Source of the DNA: Mariprofundus sp. UBA1536
GTDB lineage: Bacteria; Pseudomonadota; Zetaproteobacteria; Mariprofundales; Mariprofundaceae
DNA: 64,000 nt
Direction of reading: 5' to 3'
Assembly (NCBI GenBank): GCA_002323245.1
Contig: DCPU01000011.1
Location: 30,128-94,127 of the forward strand
The notes under the pieces are model-generated. The model made no database searches. It was not told the origin of the DNA and worked only from the letters and a program-made list of their open reading frames with translations. Shown piece after piece: positions 1-8,704 of this stretch. Position 1 is the stretch's first letter, and each line of letters begins with the position of its first letter. Made by a program: the position numbers and the translations under genes.

Positions 1-3000
1 CGCCAAGCGCTCACCAATTTGCGGCACATAATCAGGCGGCAAAATCGCATTGGCGCCCATATGCATGGCCACAGCATCGTGATGCACCAATGGTTTGCCT
101 TTGGCTTCCGCCACAGCGCTTGAGAGCATATCCATATACAAATCCAGACCGACAGCATCCATACGCCCGCTTTGTTCTGAGCCAAGCAGATTGCCTGCGC
201 CGCGAATTTCCATGTCTTGTCTTGCAATCATAAAACCCGCACCCAATTCAGAATGCTCAGCAATGGCTTGCAAACGTTCACGGGCATCCGCTGTCATGGC
301 CCGTTGATCAGGCGTAAAGAGATAAGCATAAGCTTGACGATGCGAGCGCCCTACGCGGCCGCGAATTTGATGCAGCTGCGATAAACCGAGCATATCGGCG
401 CGCTCAACAATCAGTGTGTTGGCATTGGGCACATCCAAGCCCGATTCCACGATGGTGGTGCAGACTAACACGTGCAATCTACCCTCATAAAAATCCATCA
501 TTTGCCGATCAAGTGCAGCCGGTGACATTTGACCATGGGCAATGCCCACTTGCGCCTCGGGAATATCTTCGCGCAAACGTGTGGCTATACGCTCAATGCT
601 GGTGACATGGTTGTGCAAATAATACACCTGACCGCCCCGATACAATTCACGGCGAATGGCTTCATTGCTCAAATGCACATCATACGCGCAGACCATGGTG
701 CGAATGGGCTCCCGCTCGGCTGGCGGCGTGCTGATAATGGATACTGAACGGAGCCCCGACAAGGTTTGGTGCAAAGTGCGCGGGATGGGTGTCGCTGTGA
801 GCGTCAGCAAAGCTACTGTGGCATGTAGGCGTTTGAGTTGTTCTTTGTGTTGTACACCAAAACGCTGCTCTTCATCCACAATCACCATTCCCAAATCGAC
901 AAAATCAGACTGGCAGCTGAGCAAACGGTGCGTGCCAACCACCACACGTATATCACCGCTTTGTAAGCCCGAAATAATTTCATCACTTTCTTTTTTGCCT
1001 TGTAAGCGTGAGAGCAGCTTTACATTAAAACCAAAGCCGGAAAACCGCTCTGCAAAAGCTGCTGCATGTTGATTGGCCAGCACTGTGGTGGGCGCAAGTA
1101 TAGCCACTTGTTTGCCCGATAAAGCCACGGCAAACGCAGCGCGCATGGCCACTTCCGTTTTACCAAAACCCACATCACCACACACCACCCTATCCATGGG
1201 CGCAGGCTTGGATAAATCATCAAGCACAGCTTCAATGGCTTGTAATTGTTCATCGGTTTCTTCAAAAGGAAAACGGGCGCAAAAGGCATCATAAGCCTCT
1301 TGATAGTCGGCGATGTGAATGGGGGTGCGCTTAGCTTGTTGGCGCGCAGCATCAATTTCAATCAGCTCATGGGCCATGGCCAGTAAATCGGTTTTGACTC
1401 GCTCACGGGTTTTCTTCCATTTGTCGGTGCCAAGGCGATTAAGCGGCGGATTATCATCGCCAGTGTATCTGTGCAGCCTATCGAGTTCTTCAACGGGCAA
1501 ATAAATGCTGGTATCACCTGCGTACTCGATGTGGATGAAGTCGGACTGCAATCCATCATCTTCCATAGCCACAAGGCCTTTGTAGCGACCTACACCATGG
1601 TCTTCATGCACCACAGCATCATGAAGCTTGAGTTCTTGCAGCGAGCTAAATAAATCAGCACGCATGGTAACCGCGCTTTTGCGGCGGCGTGGCAAACGTT
1701 GGCCAAGCAATTCATGGCCCGTAAGTACTAGGCGTTTGTTTTCAGTTAAGGCAAATCCAGACTCGAGGAAACCTAAAGCACAGACCAGCGGTTGTTTTTT
1801 CCATTCATGCAAACCTGTAACCGTAGGAATGTTTTTAACCAAACCTGAGCATAAATCGAGCAAGCGCGCTTGCTGACCCATGCTGTGTGCCACCAACATC
1901 ATTTGCCAACCATCGGCCAAACGAGCTGCCAAATCGGATAACATCGCCGCCACAGGTTTGGCTTGTTTTTGAAAGTGCACCAAATTGGGGGCTTCATGGA
2001 TACTGGTGGTTTCTGCCAGGGTTTGAAATCGGCTTGTGGTTTCCAGCGCATACAATTCTTGCGGCGCTACCACTGGCTCGCCATTCATACGCACCATTTC
2101 AAATTGACCAAGCACTTGGGCGGCAAAACCTTCGCGGCGGATTTCTAAATCAGCAACGCTAAGTATGGTGCTTTTTTCAGGCAGGTAATCTTGCAGACGA
2201 GCTGTTTCCGCATAGGTAAGCGGCAGCAATGCTTCAATGCCAGGGTGCGCGCGGCCTGCTTGCACCGATGCCAACATGGGATGTAAGCGATGTTGAGGAA
2301 AACGCGCACGAAATGCGGCAGTGAAGGTTTCAATGCCCATAGTGTCAAGTATGACTTCACGCACCGGCACAGATGTAAAATGATTCAAATGATCACCTGA
2401 GCGCTGAGTTTCTGGGTCAAAATATCGAATAGACTCGATTTCATCGCCAAACATATCAATGCGCAGCGGCAACCGCTCTGTGGCAGGCCAAATATCCAGC
2501 AACCCGCCGCGGGCTGCAAATTCACCCGCCACCAACACCCGCTCAGCGGCCTGCATGCCTGATTCCGCAAGCTGAGTAGTGCGTTTGGTAATATCCAGCG
2601 CTGCGCCCACTTTGAGCTGCCATACATGCGAAGCCACCACATGTTTGGGTGCGATACGATGCAGCCAAGCAGGAAGCGAAGTAATCATCACTCCTTTGGG
2701 TTGCTGCTCATGCAGCAAGCGGCCAAGGGTAGCAAAACGCTCACCTACAATGGCGTGATGCGGGCTTACCCTATCGTATGGCAACACTTCCCATGCGGGA
2801 AAGCGCCATAACAGTTCGGGGGTATCTTGCAGAAAAAACGAAAGCTCTTCAGCGAGAATGCGATAGCTGCGCACATCAGGACAAATCCAAACTTGAAGGT
2901 TTTTGCTTTTCTCAGCGCGTTTGGCCAATTGATAGGCCAAACCTGCTTGCGAAAGTGTGTTTGCTTGATGGGCATTGTTTTGTAACTCAGCTTCGATAGT

Positions 3001-3042
3001 GGATGAATCATCCTCATTCAAATCTGTGGAACCATAAGTCAT
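1..3042 (-). CDS. mfd: Transcription-repair coupling factor Mfd (3' end outside window)
   Basis: This is the ATP-dependent DNA translocase that removes RNA polymerase stalled at lesions and recruits UvrA. The minus-strand reading frame is open from an ATG at 3042 to the window edge, about 1014 codons; the family is usually near 1150, so the C-terminal domain is cut off. Walker A (GDVGFGKTE) lies near residue 620 and the DEEQRFG motif II near residue 720. They are followed by the superfamily-2 helicase motifs TATPIPRTL, IVESGLDVPNANT and QIRGRVGR. The N-terminal UvrB-like region and the central RNA-polymerase-binding segment (ITEDHGVGRYKG-like) are also present. The start codon overlaps the stop of the upstream DUF1456 gene (ATGA), so the two are probably translationally coupled. 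Identification is secure; the exact start is likely. Confidence 0.97.
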   Translation of the reverse strand, partial: MTYGSTDLNEDDSSTIEAELQNNAHQANTLSQAGLAYQLAKRAEKSKNLQVWICPDVRSYRILAEELSFFLQDTPELLWRFPAWEVLPYDRVSPHHAIVGERFATLGRLLHEQQPKGVMITSLPAWLHRIAPKHVVASHVWQLKVGAALDITKRTTQLAESGMQAAERVLVAGEFAARGGLLDIWPATERLPLRIDMFGDEIESIRYFDPETQRSGDHLNHFTSVPVREVILDTMGIETFTAAFRARFPQHRLHPMLASVQAGRAHPGIEALLPLTYAETARLQDYLPEKSTILSVADLEIRREGFAAQVLGQFEMVRMNGEPVVAPQELYALETTSRFQTLAETTSIHEAPNLVHFQKQAKPVAAMLSDLAARLADGWQMMLVAHSMGQQARLLDLCSGLVKNIPTVTGLHEWKKQPLVCALGFLESGFALTENKRLVLTGHELLGQRLPRRRKSAVTMRADLFSSLQELKLHDAVVHEDHGVGRYKGLVAMEDDGLQSDFIHIEYAGDTSIYLPVEELDRLHRYTGDDNPPLNRLGTDKWKKTRERVKTDLLAMAHELIEIDAARQQAKRTPIHIADYQEAYDAFCARFPFEETDEQLQAIEAVLDDLSKPAPMDRVVCGDVGFGKTEVAMRAAFAVALSGKQVAILAPTTVLANQHAAAFAERFSGFGFNVKLLSRLQGKKESDEIISGLQSGDIRVVVGTHRLLSCQSDFVDLGMVIVDEEQRFGVQHKEQLKRLHATVALLTLTATPIPRTLHQTLSGLRSVSIISTPPAEREPIRTMVCAYDVHLSNEAIRRELYRGGQVYYLHNHVTSIERIATRLREDIPEAQVGIAHGQMSPAALDRQMMDFYEGRLHVLVCTTIVESGLDVPNANTLIVERADMLGLSQLHQIRGRVGRSHRQAYAYLFTPDQRAMTADARERLQAIAEHSELGAGFMIARQDMEIRGAGNLLGSEQSGRMDAVGLDLYMDMLSSAVAEAKGKPLVHHDAVAMHMGANAILPPDYVPQIGERLA

Positions 3043-3443
3043 TCAGCCTTATCCGCGCCCTGACCAGCTTCCTTCTCAGCTGCCGCTTTTTCTGCTGCTT
3101 CGATGGTTACACCATCTTTGGCATCATCCACCAAACAAGCCAGCTCTTCGAGCAAATCGGCGCTGCCATCTTTCATCAAGTTCATGACGTAGTTTTCAAT
3201 GCCGCGTGGAATCAAATCAGCATCATCTTTGCCGCCGCGCCAATAGAGAATCAAGCCGTCAAAAAAGGCTGTGAGTTGCTCATCAGTAAGCGCCAAATGA
3301 TTCTTGTTTTGTGAACCGGCAGTGAAAGATTTGATTGCACTGCTGCTTAATTCCAAGCCGCCAAGAGCAAACACTTCTTTGATTTCAAACTGCTTCAAAT
3401 TGTTGGCAATGGTAATCTTTTTAAAAACGGTATTATTTTTCAT
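3039..3443 (-). CDS. DUF1456 family protein (YehS-like)
   Basis: A 134-residue soluble protein. It carries two copies of the DUF1456 pattern: a segment starting NNTVFKKITIANNL followed by a second helical block containing LTDEQLTAFFDGLILYWRGG. The family is widespread in proteobacteria and has no established function. The C-terminal 25 residues are Ala/Glu/Lys rich and look disordered, an extension beyond the usual domain. It ends in a 4-base overlap with mfd, so it is co-transcribed with a repair gene, although no DNA-repair role is demonstrated for the family. The family call is by recognition of the pattern. Confidence 0.85.
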   Translation of the reverse strand: MKNNTVFKKITIANNLKQFEIKEVFALGGLELSSSAIKSFTAGSQNKNHLALTDEQLTAFFDGLILYWRGGKDDADLIPRGIENYVMNLMKDGSADLLEELACLVDDAKDGVTIEAAEKAAAEKEAGQGADKAE

Positions 3444-3501
3444 GGGCGAAAGGTATCAGTTATCTTCGGGCATAAAAGCAAAACCAAAATATAGGGTTTG
3501 A

Positions 3502-3771
3502 TTAGGCGTAAACATCCAGCCTTGAGCCTGTCTCAAACATCAGATTTTTTTGCTCACCGCGTGGGTTATAAATTTGAAATGCTTGCTGCGGTGATACTTG
3601 GCGTTGGCCAAATGATAATCCACTGCGCTTTGATGGCGAAATTGAAGAAATAGCCATAGATGTCTTGGTTGATGAGGAAACAACGGTGCCTTCAATAATG
3701 GGTTGCAGCGGCGGTACTGCCACCGCGGGGGGCTGCCCCACTTGTAATAAAACCCCTAATGTAATCGCCAT
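3502..3771 (-). CDS. Small uncharacterised protein, 89 residues
   Basis: An ATG-initiated frame of 89 codons on the same strand as its neighbours, filling the space between the DUF1456 gene and ppk2. The sequence starts with a short hydrophobic stretch (MAITLGVLLQVG), then a proline-rich segment, a serine/threonine-rich middle and a C-terminal part containing FQIYNPRGEQKN. I do not recognise a family. No convincing Shine-Dalgarno sequence is seen. It could be a genuine lineage-specific protein or a chance frame; the absence of a competing frame and the ordinary residue composition favour a gene only modestly. Confidence 0.5.
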   Translation of the reverse strand: MAITLGVLLQVGQPPAVAVPPLQPIIEGTVVSSSTKTSMAISSISPSKRSGLSFGQRQVSPQQAFQIYNPRGEQKNLMFETGSRLDVYA

Positions 3772-3885
3772 AACCGCATCTTAAACACTTTTTTATAAAT
3801 TTCTTGTGATATTTAACTATCACCGCTGCTTAACTTCTCAACCCAAACAAACCTTCTTTCAGGAAAAATGAAGAAAGCCTATCCC

Positions 3886-4674
3886 TTAATATTTATCAGG
3901 CACAAAATGTTGGGTATCCATCGCTGGGCGCTCATAACTTGTGTCTTTGATGCGCTCACCAAGCTCAATGGGTTCAGGCAACGTATCTTCATACTTCACG
4001 CTGCTCAAAATATGGCTCAAACAATTTAAGCGGGCGCGTTTTTTATCATCAGCTTCGACCACATACCATGGTGTTTCGACGATGTCTGTATAGAAAAACA
4101 TCTCATCTTTAGCCTTGGAGTATTCCATCCAACGGTTGCGTGATTCCAAATCCATGGGGCTAAGTTTCCAATGTTTGGCCCTATCGGTAACACGCTTTTG
4201 AAAACGTCGCTCTTGTTCGTCATCACTCACTGAAAACCAATATTTAAGCACCAAAATACCAGAGCGCACCAACATACGCTCAAACTCTGGGCACGAGCGC
4301 AAAAACTCTTTGTATTCAAGATCGGTGCAATATCCCATCACCTTCTCAACGCCAGCTCTGTTGTACCAGCTGCGATCGAAAATAACGATTTCGCCAGCTG
4401 CGGGCAGATGGGTAACATAACGCTGGAAATACCACTGGGTTTTTTCTCGATCTGAGGGTGCGGGCAAGGCCACCACATGACAGCCACGCGGATTAAGAGG
4501 CTCAATCAGGCGTTTGATTGCCCCGCCTTTACCAGCGGCGTCGCGCCCTTCAAAAATAACCACAACACGCTGATTTTTTTGTTTAATCCAATATTGCCAT
4601 TTCACCAATTCCAGGTGAATTCTGTTTAGTGCATGCTTGTACGTTTTTTTATCGAGTTTTTCGCTTTTGGTCAT
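3886..4674 (-). CDS. ppk2: Polyphosphate kinase 2 (PPK2 family)
   Basis: Transfers phosphate between polyphosphate and nucleotides, in PPK2 class I usually making GTP/ATP from NDPs. The single-domain length of 262 residues fits. Walker A is FEGRDAAGKGGAIKR near residue 47, the Walker B/lid region contains FDRSWYNRAGVE, and the C-terminal part has LVRSGILVLKYWFSVS followed by Gln/Glu-Arg-Arg-Phe, all typical of PPK2. I chose the ATG at 4674, preceded by GGGG at 7 bases; a TTG four codons upstream is also in frame. It is transcribed alone, about 70 bases from its upstream neighbour. Substrate preference (ADP, GDP or NMP) cannot be read reliably from the sequence. Confidence 0.93.
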   Translation of the reverse strand: MTKSEKLDKKTYKHALNRIHLELVKWQYWIKQKNQRVVVIFEGRDAAGKGGAIKRLIEPLNPRGCHVVALPAPSDREKTQWYFQRYVTHLPAAGEIVIFDRSWYNRAGVEKVMGYCTDLEYKEFLRSCPEFERMLVRSGILVLKYWFSVSDDEQERRFQKRVTDRAKHWKLSPMDLESRNRWMEYSKAKDEMFFYTDIVETPWYVVEADDKKRARLNCLSHILSSVKYEDTLPEPIELGERIKDTSYERPAMDTQHFVPDKY

Positions 4675-4759
4675 GATAAACCCCAACTTGTTGCCGTTAA
4701 AAAGGCCATGTGTAATACATCACTACCATAACACACAAGCGACGAACTACCAGCCAAAA

Positions 4760-4981
4760 TCAGATGCTCTTTTTCGCCCTGTAAAACTTCAATCCTAACA
4801 ATAACGATGGCAACAAATGCCAGCATAAATCAAAGATATCAATGGGTTTGTTGAGCACACCATCCATCAACATACCCAACTTTTCCAGCAAGTGCGGCTG
4901 GGGTTGAAATGGTAACAAAGCCATCAAAATCGCGGCAGCAATAAGCAAACCATAAGGTACATCATCAAGCCACTTCATCAT
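4760..4981 (-). CDS. Small integral membrane protein
   Basis: A 73-residue protein with two hydrophobic segments: residues about 9-26 (YGLLIAAAILMALLPF) and 50-65 (CWHLLPSLLLGLKFY). They are separated by a polar loop containing EKLGMLMDGVLNKPIDIFD. Similar two-helix proteins occur in many gammaproteobacteria and are often labelled RND transporter by automatic annotation, without support. The start overlaps the stop of the methyltransferase gene (4 bases, ATGA), so it is the third gene of a tight operon with two methyltransferase-like proteins. Function unknown. Confidence 0.75.
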   Translation of the reverse strand: MMKWLDDVPYGLLIAAAILMALLPFQPQPHLLEKLGMLMDGVLNKPIDIFDLCWHLLPSLLLGLKFYRAKKSI

Positions 4982-5571
4982 TTGCTCCCTAGGTGCTGCA
5001 ACACAAAGCCCAATTCAAATCGCTCCGATTGTTTACCGCGCGGAATCACAAAAGGTGGTTGGTTCGCCCATTGCCAGCGAGTGTTATCAAATAGCGTACG
5101 CATATCCATAAGCTCGCAATGATACGGTGGCCCGCCTTGCACGCCAGTTTGCATCATCGAAAACAGCAATTTTCCGCTAAATTTAAGCCATTCCGAAAGC
5201 TTCTGCGCATAAGCCTCACGCTCATCGGGACGAATCGCGCATAAGCAAGTTTGCTCATAGACCACATCAAACTTGTGCTGCGCATCGTATGTAAAAATAT
5301 CGCCACAAATCGTAGTGGCATACACACCTGCTTCAGCCAAACCTTGGTTTAAGGCTGCGATGGCAGATGGCGCAATATCAATAGCGGTAACGTTAAACCC
5401 CAGCTTGGCCAAGGCAATCACTTCATAACCACGGCCACAGCCTGGAATAAGAATACGTTGCGACTTATCAGCCAAATGTTCGGATGCTAACCACTGCGCC
5501 AATGCGGGGCTGGCTTGCCCCCTATCCCAGCCTGTTTGTTCAGCTTGATACATGCCTTCCCAATCGAGCAT
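4978..5571 (-). CDS. TPMT-family SAM-dependent methyltransferase
   Basis: A class I methyltransferase of about 197 residues in the thiopurine S-methyltransferase family. It begins with WEGMYQAEQTGWDRGQASPAL, of which WDRGQASPAL is the family's N-terminal signature. The SAM-binding glycine motif is ILIPGCGRGYEVIALA, with the acidic residue in TAIDIAPSAI. Bacterial members methylate thiols, selenite/tellurite or halides; the substrate here is unknown. I chose the ATG at 5571, which has GAGG five bases upstream; a GTG two codons earlier would overlap the upstream gene by 4 bases. It sits between an isoprenylcysteine-methyltransferase-like membrane protein and a small membrane protein in one operon. 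Confidence 0.88.
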   Translation of the reverse strand: MLDWEGMYQAEQTGWDRGQASPALAQWLASEHLADKSQRILIPGCGRGYEVIALAKLGFNVTAIDIAPSAIAALNQGLAEAGVYATTICGDIFTYDAQHKFDVVYEQTCLCAIRPDEREAYAQKLSEWLKFSGKLLFSMMQTGVQGGPPYHCELMDMRTLFDNTRWQWANQPPFVIPRGKQSERFELGFVLQHLGSK

Positions 5572-5573
5572 AT

Positions 5574-6188
5574 TCACCTCTTCTTTAATGATTTTAGTGT
5601 TGGTACAAAGGCGGGCACTTCCTGCTGATATTGTAGATAATCAGGATGCTCAGCCAACAAACGTTTTTCTTCGAGTTTTGAGCCATAGACCATGTAAGCA
5701 GATACCACCAAGGTAAACGCTAAACCATTGTAGCTTTGTTCTGGAGATGCCAGCAAAAAGAGCATCAATCCAGCATACATCGGGTGACGCAAATAATTAT
5801 AAATACCCGATACCACAAAAGGATCAGGGCTAAATTCAGATTTTTTAAGGCCTAAAAACACGGCTCCATCAATGGGCAAAAGCGCAGCAAATGCAATAAC
5901 TGCACCGAGCAATTGGGCTGCTATGAGTAGCCAAAATGTAAAACCTGAAGTGGCATAAAGCTGGGTATTTTCAAGGCTATAGATAAACCACAACCAACCC
6001 AGAGTAGTAAGTAACCCCAAAACGGAATACAACAAACGATAATGGTGAACCTGCATACCCATGGCATAAAACATAGCCTTGCAGCGATGGGTTGCGGCGA
6101 GGCTATGAAAAATGGCAAAGCCGATCCCAGATAAGCCAATATAAACTGGGCCTATCCAGATCGCACTTTGCCATTGTAATTCAGACAA
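5574..6188 (-). CDS. NnrU/isoprenylcysteine-methyltransferase-like membrane protein
   Basis: A membrane protein of 204 residues with about five hydrophobic segments. The C-terminal half carries the phospholipid/isoprenylcysteine methyltransferase signature: GIYNYLRHPMYAG around residue 135, then EEKRLLAEHPDYLQYQQEVP near the end. The His in RHP and the Glu pair are the family's SAM- and substrate-binding positions. The N-terminal half resembles NnrU. The first codon is TTG at 6188 and no good Shine-Dalgarno is visible, so the start is uncertain. It lies directly upstream of the TPMT-like gene, suggesting two successive methylations or a shared substrate, which is inference only. Confidence 0.85.
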   Translation of the reverse strand: MSELQWQSAIWIGPVYIGLSGIGFAIFHSLAATHRCKAMFYAMGMQVHHYRLLYSVLGLLTTLGWLWFIYSLENTQLYATSGFTFWLLIAAQLLGAVIAFAALLPIDGAVFLGLKKSEFSPDPFVVSGIYNYLRHPMYAGLMLFLLASPEQSYNGLAFTLVVSAYMVYGSKLEEKRLLAEHPDYLQYQQEVPAFVPTLKSLKKR

Positions 6189-6204
6189 GTGTAAAAATTA
6201 AAGC

Positions 6205-7182
6205 TTAGTCTTTCCAATCCAAAGCTTTACCGGATGGACGTGGCAACACTGGGAAAACCACTTGTGGTGCTTCGCCAGTGAGTGTTTCCAAGAATGCTAC
6301 GATATCGGCAACATCTTTCTTCGGAAGTTTGATGCCCAATTGCACTTCACCCATGGTTTCTACAGCTTCGGATAATGTTGCTGCAGAGCCATCATGGAAA
6401 TATGGGGCAGTCATGGCCACATTGCGCCACGATTGTACGCGGAACACATGATCATCACCTGCTTTACCTGACACGGATTTCACGCCCGTATCTGTACCAT
6501 ATTGGAATTCAGCAAAATCATTGCTAGTGAATAGCGGGCCAGCATGGCAAGAGGTACAACCAACTTCAGCCACTTTGAGCATACCGCGTTTGGCAGCTTT
6601 GCTGATATCACCTTTACCTTGTACAAACTTATCAAATGGTGCGTTTGGTGTAATCAAAGTGCGCTCAAAAGCGGCAATGGCTTTGGCCATATTGTCATAG
6701 TTCATGCTGTTTTTACCAAACACCGTTGAAAACTCAGCATCGTAACCAGCAGCAGTCAAACGTTTGATAACATTGGCTTCAGAATCCATCGCCATTTCCA
6801 CAGGATTCATCGGTGGGCCTTTGGCTTGGTCTTCAAGCAATGGTGCACGACCATCCCAGAACTGTTTGCTCCAGAAAGCAGAGTTCAACACTGTTGGCGC
6901 ATTACGGCCACCACGTTGCCATTTGTGACCAATCGAGAATTTTTGATTGTCCACACCCCAAGTGCCAAGATTGTGGCACGAGTTACAAGAAAACTGACCG
7001 CTTTTTGAAAGCGCAGGTTCAAAATACAATTTCTTACCCAACTCCACTTTCGCCGCGGTTTGTGGGTTATCTGCTGGCACAGGCACTGCCGATGGCAACA
7101 CACCCATACCCTCAGGAATTTCAGTGGCTAATGCTTGTGTGGTGAAACCAGCAAGAAAAGCGACAAATAATAGCTTCTTCAT
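6205..7182 (-). CDS. ccpA: Diheme cytochrome c peroxidase (CcpA/MauG family)
   Basis: A periplasmic enzyme that reduces hydrogen peroxide with electrons from cytochrome c. The start is the ATG at 7182, with AAAGGAG upstream, giving a 325-residue precursor with a signal peptide (cleavage after QALA, about residue 19). Two CxxCH heme sites are present: CNSCH at residues 66-70 and CTSCH near residue 210. The WRNVAMTAPYFHDGS segment holds the conserved distal Met/His region of this family, and the first domain has the GRNAPTVLNSAFW stretch. It lies 124 bases downstream of the OsmC gene on the same strand. It may act with OsmC in peroxide defence, but it probably has its own promoter in the gap. 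Confidence 0.95.
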   Translation of the reverse strand: MKKLLFVAFLAGFTTQALATEIPEGMGVLPSAVPVPADNPQTAAKVELGKKLYFEPALSKSGQFSCNSCHNLGTWGVDNQKFSIGHKWQRGGRNAPTVLNSAFWSKQFWDGRAPLLEDQAKGPPMNPVEMAMDSEANVIKRLTAAGYDAEFSTVFGKNSMNYDNMAKAIAAFERTLITPNAPFDKFVQGKGDISKAAKRGMLKVAEVGCTSCHAGPLFTSNDFAEFQYGTDTGVKSVSGKAGDDHVFRVQSWRNVAMTAPYFHDGSAATLSEAVETMGEVQLGIKLPKKDVADIVAFLETLTGEAPQVVFPVLPRPSGKALDWKD

Positions 7183-7306
7183 TTTTTCTCCTTTCAAACG
7201 TCTTTAACATCAATGGTGTGAACCACAGCTTTGTATGATGGCGTAAATTAGGTCACTTCAGCTGCAAGTCCACTTAAAATACGTTCATGAAAACTTCATC
7301 AAAAGG

Positions 7307-7699
7307 TTATTGATGGATAGAAATATTCACTGTCGGTGTTTCGGATAAGGTTGCATGAATCAAACAAGTTTTGGCTACGCGCTCTATCGCAGCGCGACGG
7401 TTTTCAGGCATTTCAGGCAAATAAATTTGAATATCAAATTGCTCCATATGTTTGGGCGTGCCGCCCACATTCCAATCAGCAGACACATACAAACCCGCAG
7501 TATCGATTTTGGCTTGCTCGCAATACCTTGACACATAAAAACCAATACAACTGGCCATGGAACCCGCCATGATTTCTGGTGGCGTCATGCCTGCATCATC
7601 CCCACCATTATCCACGGGCTGATCCACGGTAATCTCGTGGGTACGGCAAGCGACAGTAAATTTTGCTCCGCCTTCGTAAATTGCTTTTAAACGCGCCAT
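7307..7699 (-). CDS. OsmC/Ohr family thiol peroxidase-like protein
   Basis: A 130-residue cytoplasmic OsmC-fold protein. The family reduces organic hydroperoxides, and some members act on persulfides, using two cysteines. Here Cys lies in SMASCIGFYVSRYCE on the long central helix (about residue 51), and a second Cys is in VAKTCLIHATLSETP near residue 112. TPPEIMAGSMASC matches the family pattern. The ATG at 7699 has AAGGAG six bases before it. It is the last gene of the rhodanese cassette, 10 bases after a rhodanese gene, which favours a role in removing sulfur-derived or organic peroxides. Confidence 0.92.
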   Translation of the reverse strand: MARLKAIYEGGAKFTVACRTHEITVDQPVDNGGDDAGMTPPEIMAGSMASCIGFYVSRYCEQAKIDTAGLYVSADWNVGGTPKHMEQFDIQIYLPEMPENRRAAIERVAKTCLIHATLSETPTVNISIHQ

Positions 7700-7709
7700 G
7701 ATAACTCCT

Positions 7710-8036
7710 TTAAGCTGCTGCTACGGGATATCCCATTTGCAGCCATGCGTGCATACCACCAGCCACATTGGTCATTTCTTGGTTACGCTGCGCGCCCAGC
7801 CATGAAGCAGCTTGCGCAGAACGCCCCCCCGACAAACAAATAAAGTACACGGGTTTATCGTTGCCAATCTCTTCAGCGCGCATTGGTAACAGGTGCAATG
7901 GAATGTGTAACACACCTTCAACGTGGCATTGGTTGTACTCTTCAAGCGAGCGCACATCCACCAAACAAACATCACGCTCATTCGCCGCTTTATCAACCCA
8001 TAATGGGTAAATATCACTGACCATACATGTTTTCAT
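7710..8036 (-). CDS. Cytoplasmic single-domain rhodanese
   Basis: A sulfurtransferase that carries sulfane sulfur as a persulfide on its catalytic cysteine. It has 108 residues, no signal peptide, the CH2-type motifs DVRSLEEYNQCHVEGVLHIP and the active-site loop YFICLSGGRSAQAA (Cys in CLSGGRS). The ATG at 8036 is preceded by AAAGGAG; a TTG three codons upstream is less likely. It is 14 bases downstream of the glutaredoxin/DUF302 gene and 10 bases upstream of the OsmC gene. It is the third rhodanese of the cassette and the only one predicted to be fully cytoplasmic. Confidence 0.95.
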   Translation of the reverse strand: MKTCMVSDIYPLWVDKAANERDVCLVDVRSLEEYNQCHVEGVLHIPLHLLPMRAEEIGNDKPVYFICLSGGRSAQAASWLGAQRNQEMTNVAGGMHAWLQMGYPVAAA

Positions 8037-8050
8037 CGAAACCAACTCCT

Positions 8051-8692
8051 TTATTTTGCCACAGCAGCTAAAGCTTGCTTCATCAAGCCATTCACTTGCA
8101 TGGCCATTTCCAGCATGTCGTTACGACCCACCACTGAAAGCATTTGCATGGCATTCACCACAGCAACCTCTGTAGCTCCTGCATCATTAATACGCACCAC
8201 CACATTACATGGAAGTAGCAGGCCTAAATCAGCTTCCATACCAATAGCGTGACCTGCAATTTTCGGGTTACATGCGCCCAAAATCACATACGGCGCTCTA
8301 TCCAAATCAATCTTCTTCTTCAACGTTTCAGCCACATCAATGCGCGTTAATATGCCAAAACCAACATCTTTAAGCGCTGCTGTAATGGCTTCTTCTGCTT
8401 CTTGCATATTGCCATCAAACTCAGCTGTAAAACCATACAAATTGCCATTCACAGCTGCACCAGCACCATAAGTCTGGCTCAAGTGGTCAATAATATCTTT
8501 GGAGTCTGTAAACACAGCATCGCCATCAACAAACACAGGCACAGATCCACCAGATAATGCTTTGATGGTTTCAAGATTATTGGCCTTGGTTAGCATTTCA
8601 CAATCCACGCCAAAGGCATCCAAAGCACGAATCACACTTTGGCAATACGGGCACTTGGCCATGTAATACAATTTCGGAGTAGTTTTTGGCAT
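8051..8692 (-). CDS. Glutaredoxin-DUF302 fusion protein
   Basis: A 213-residue two-domain protein. Residues 1-75 form a glutaredoxin/thioredoxin-fold domain with a CPYC active site (YYMAKCPYCQSVIRAL) and a typical GGSVPVFVDGD cis-proline region. Residues 85-213 are a DUF302 domain: VGFGILTRIDVAETLKKK, then PYVILGACNPKIAGHA and LGLLLPCNVVVR, which match the family closely. DUF302 proteins are frequent beside sulfur-oxidation and rhodanese genes, but their activity is unknown. No signal peptide is seen. The ATG at 8692 has GAGGAG upstream; an in-frame TTG precedes it. The fusion directly links a thiol-disulfide or glutathionylation module to DUF302. Confidence 0.93.
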   Translation of the reverse strand: MPKTTPKLYYMAKCPYCQSVIRALDAFGVDCEMLTKANNLETIKALSGGSVPVFVDGDAVFTDSKDIIDHLSQTYGAGAAVNGNLYGFTAEFDGNMQEAEEAITAALKDVGFGILTRIDVAETLKKKIDLDRAPYVILGACNPKIAGHAIGMEADLGLLLPCNVVVRINDAGATEVAVVNAMQMLSVVGRNDMLEMAMQVNGLMKQALAAVAK

Positions 8693-8704
8693 CAATAATC
8701 TCCT

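Noticed and set aside
7183..7306. FNR-type box upstream of the cytochrome c peroxidase
   Set aside because: TTGAT half-sites occur, but no symmetric partner at the right spacing was found.
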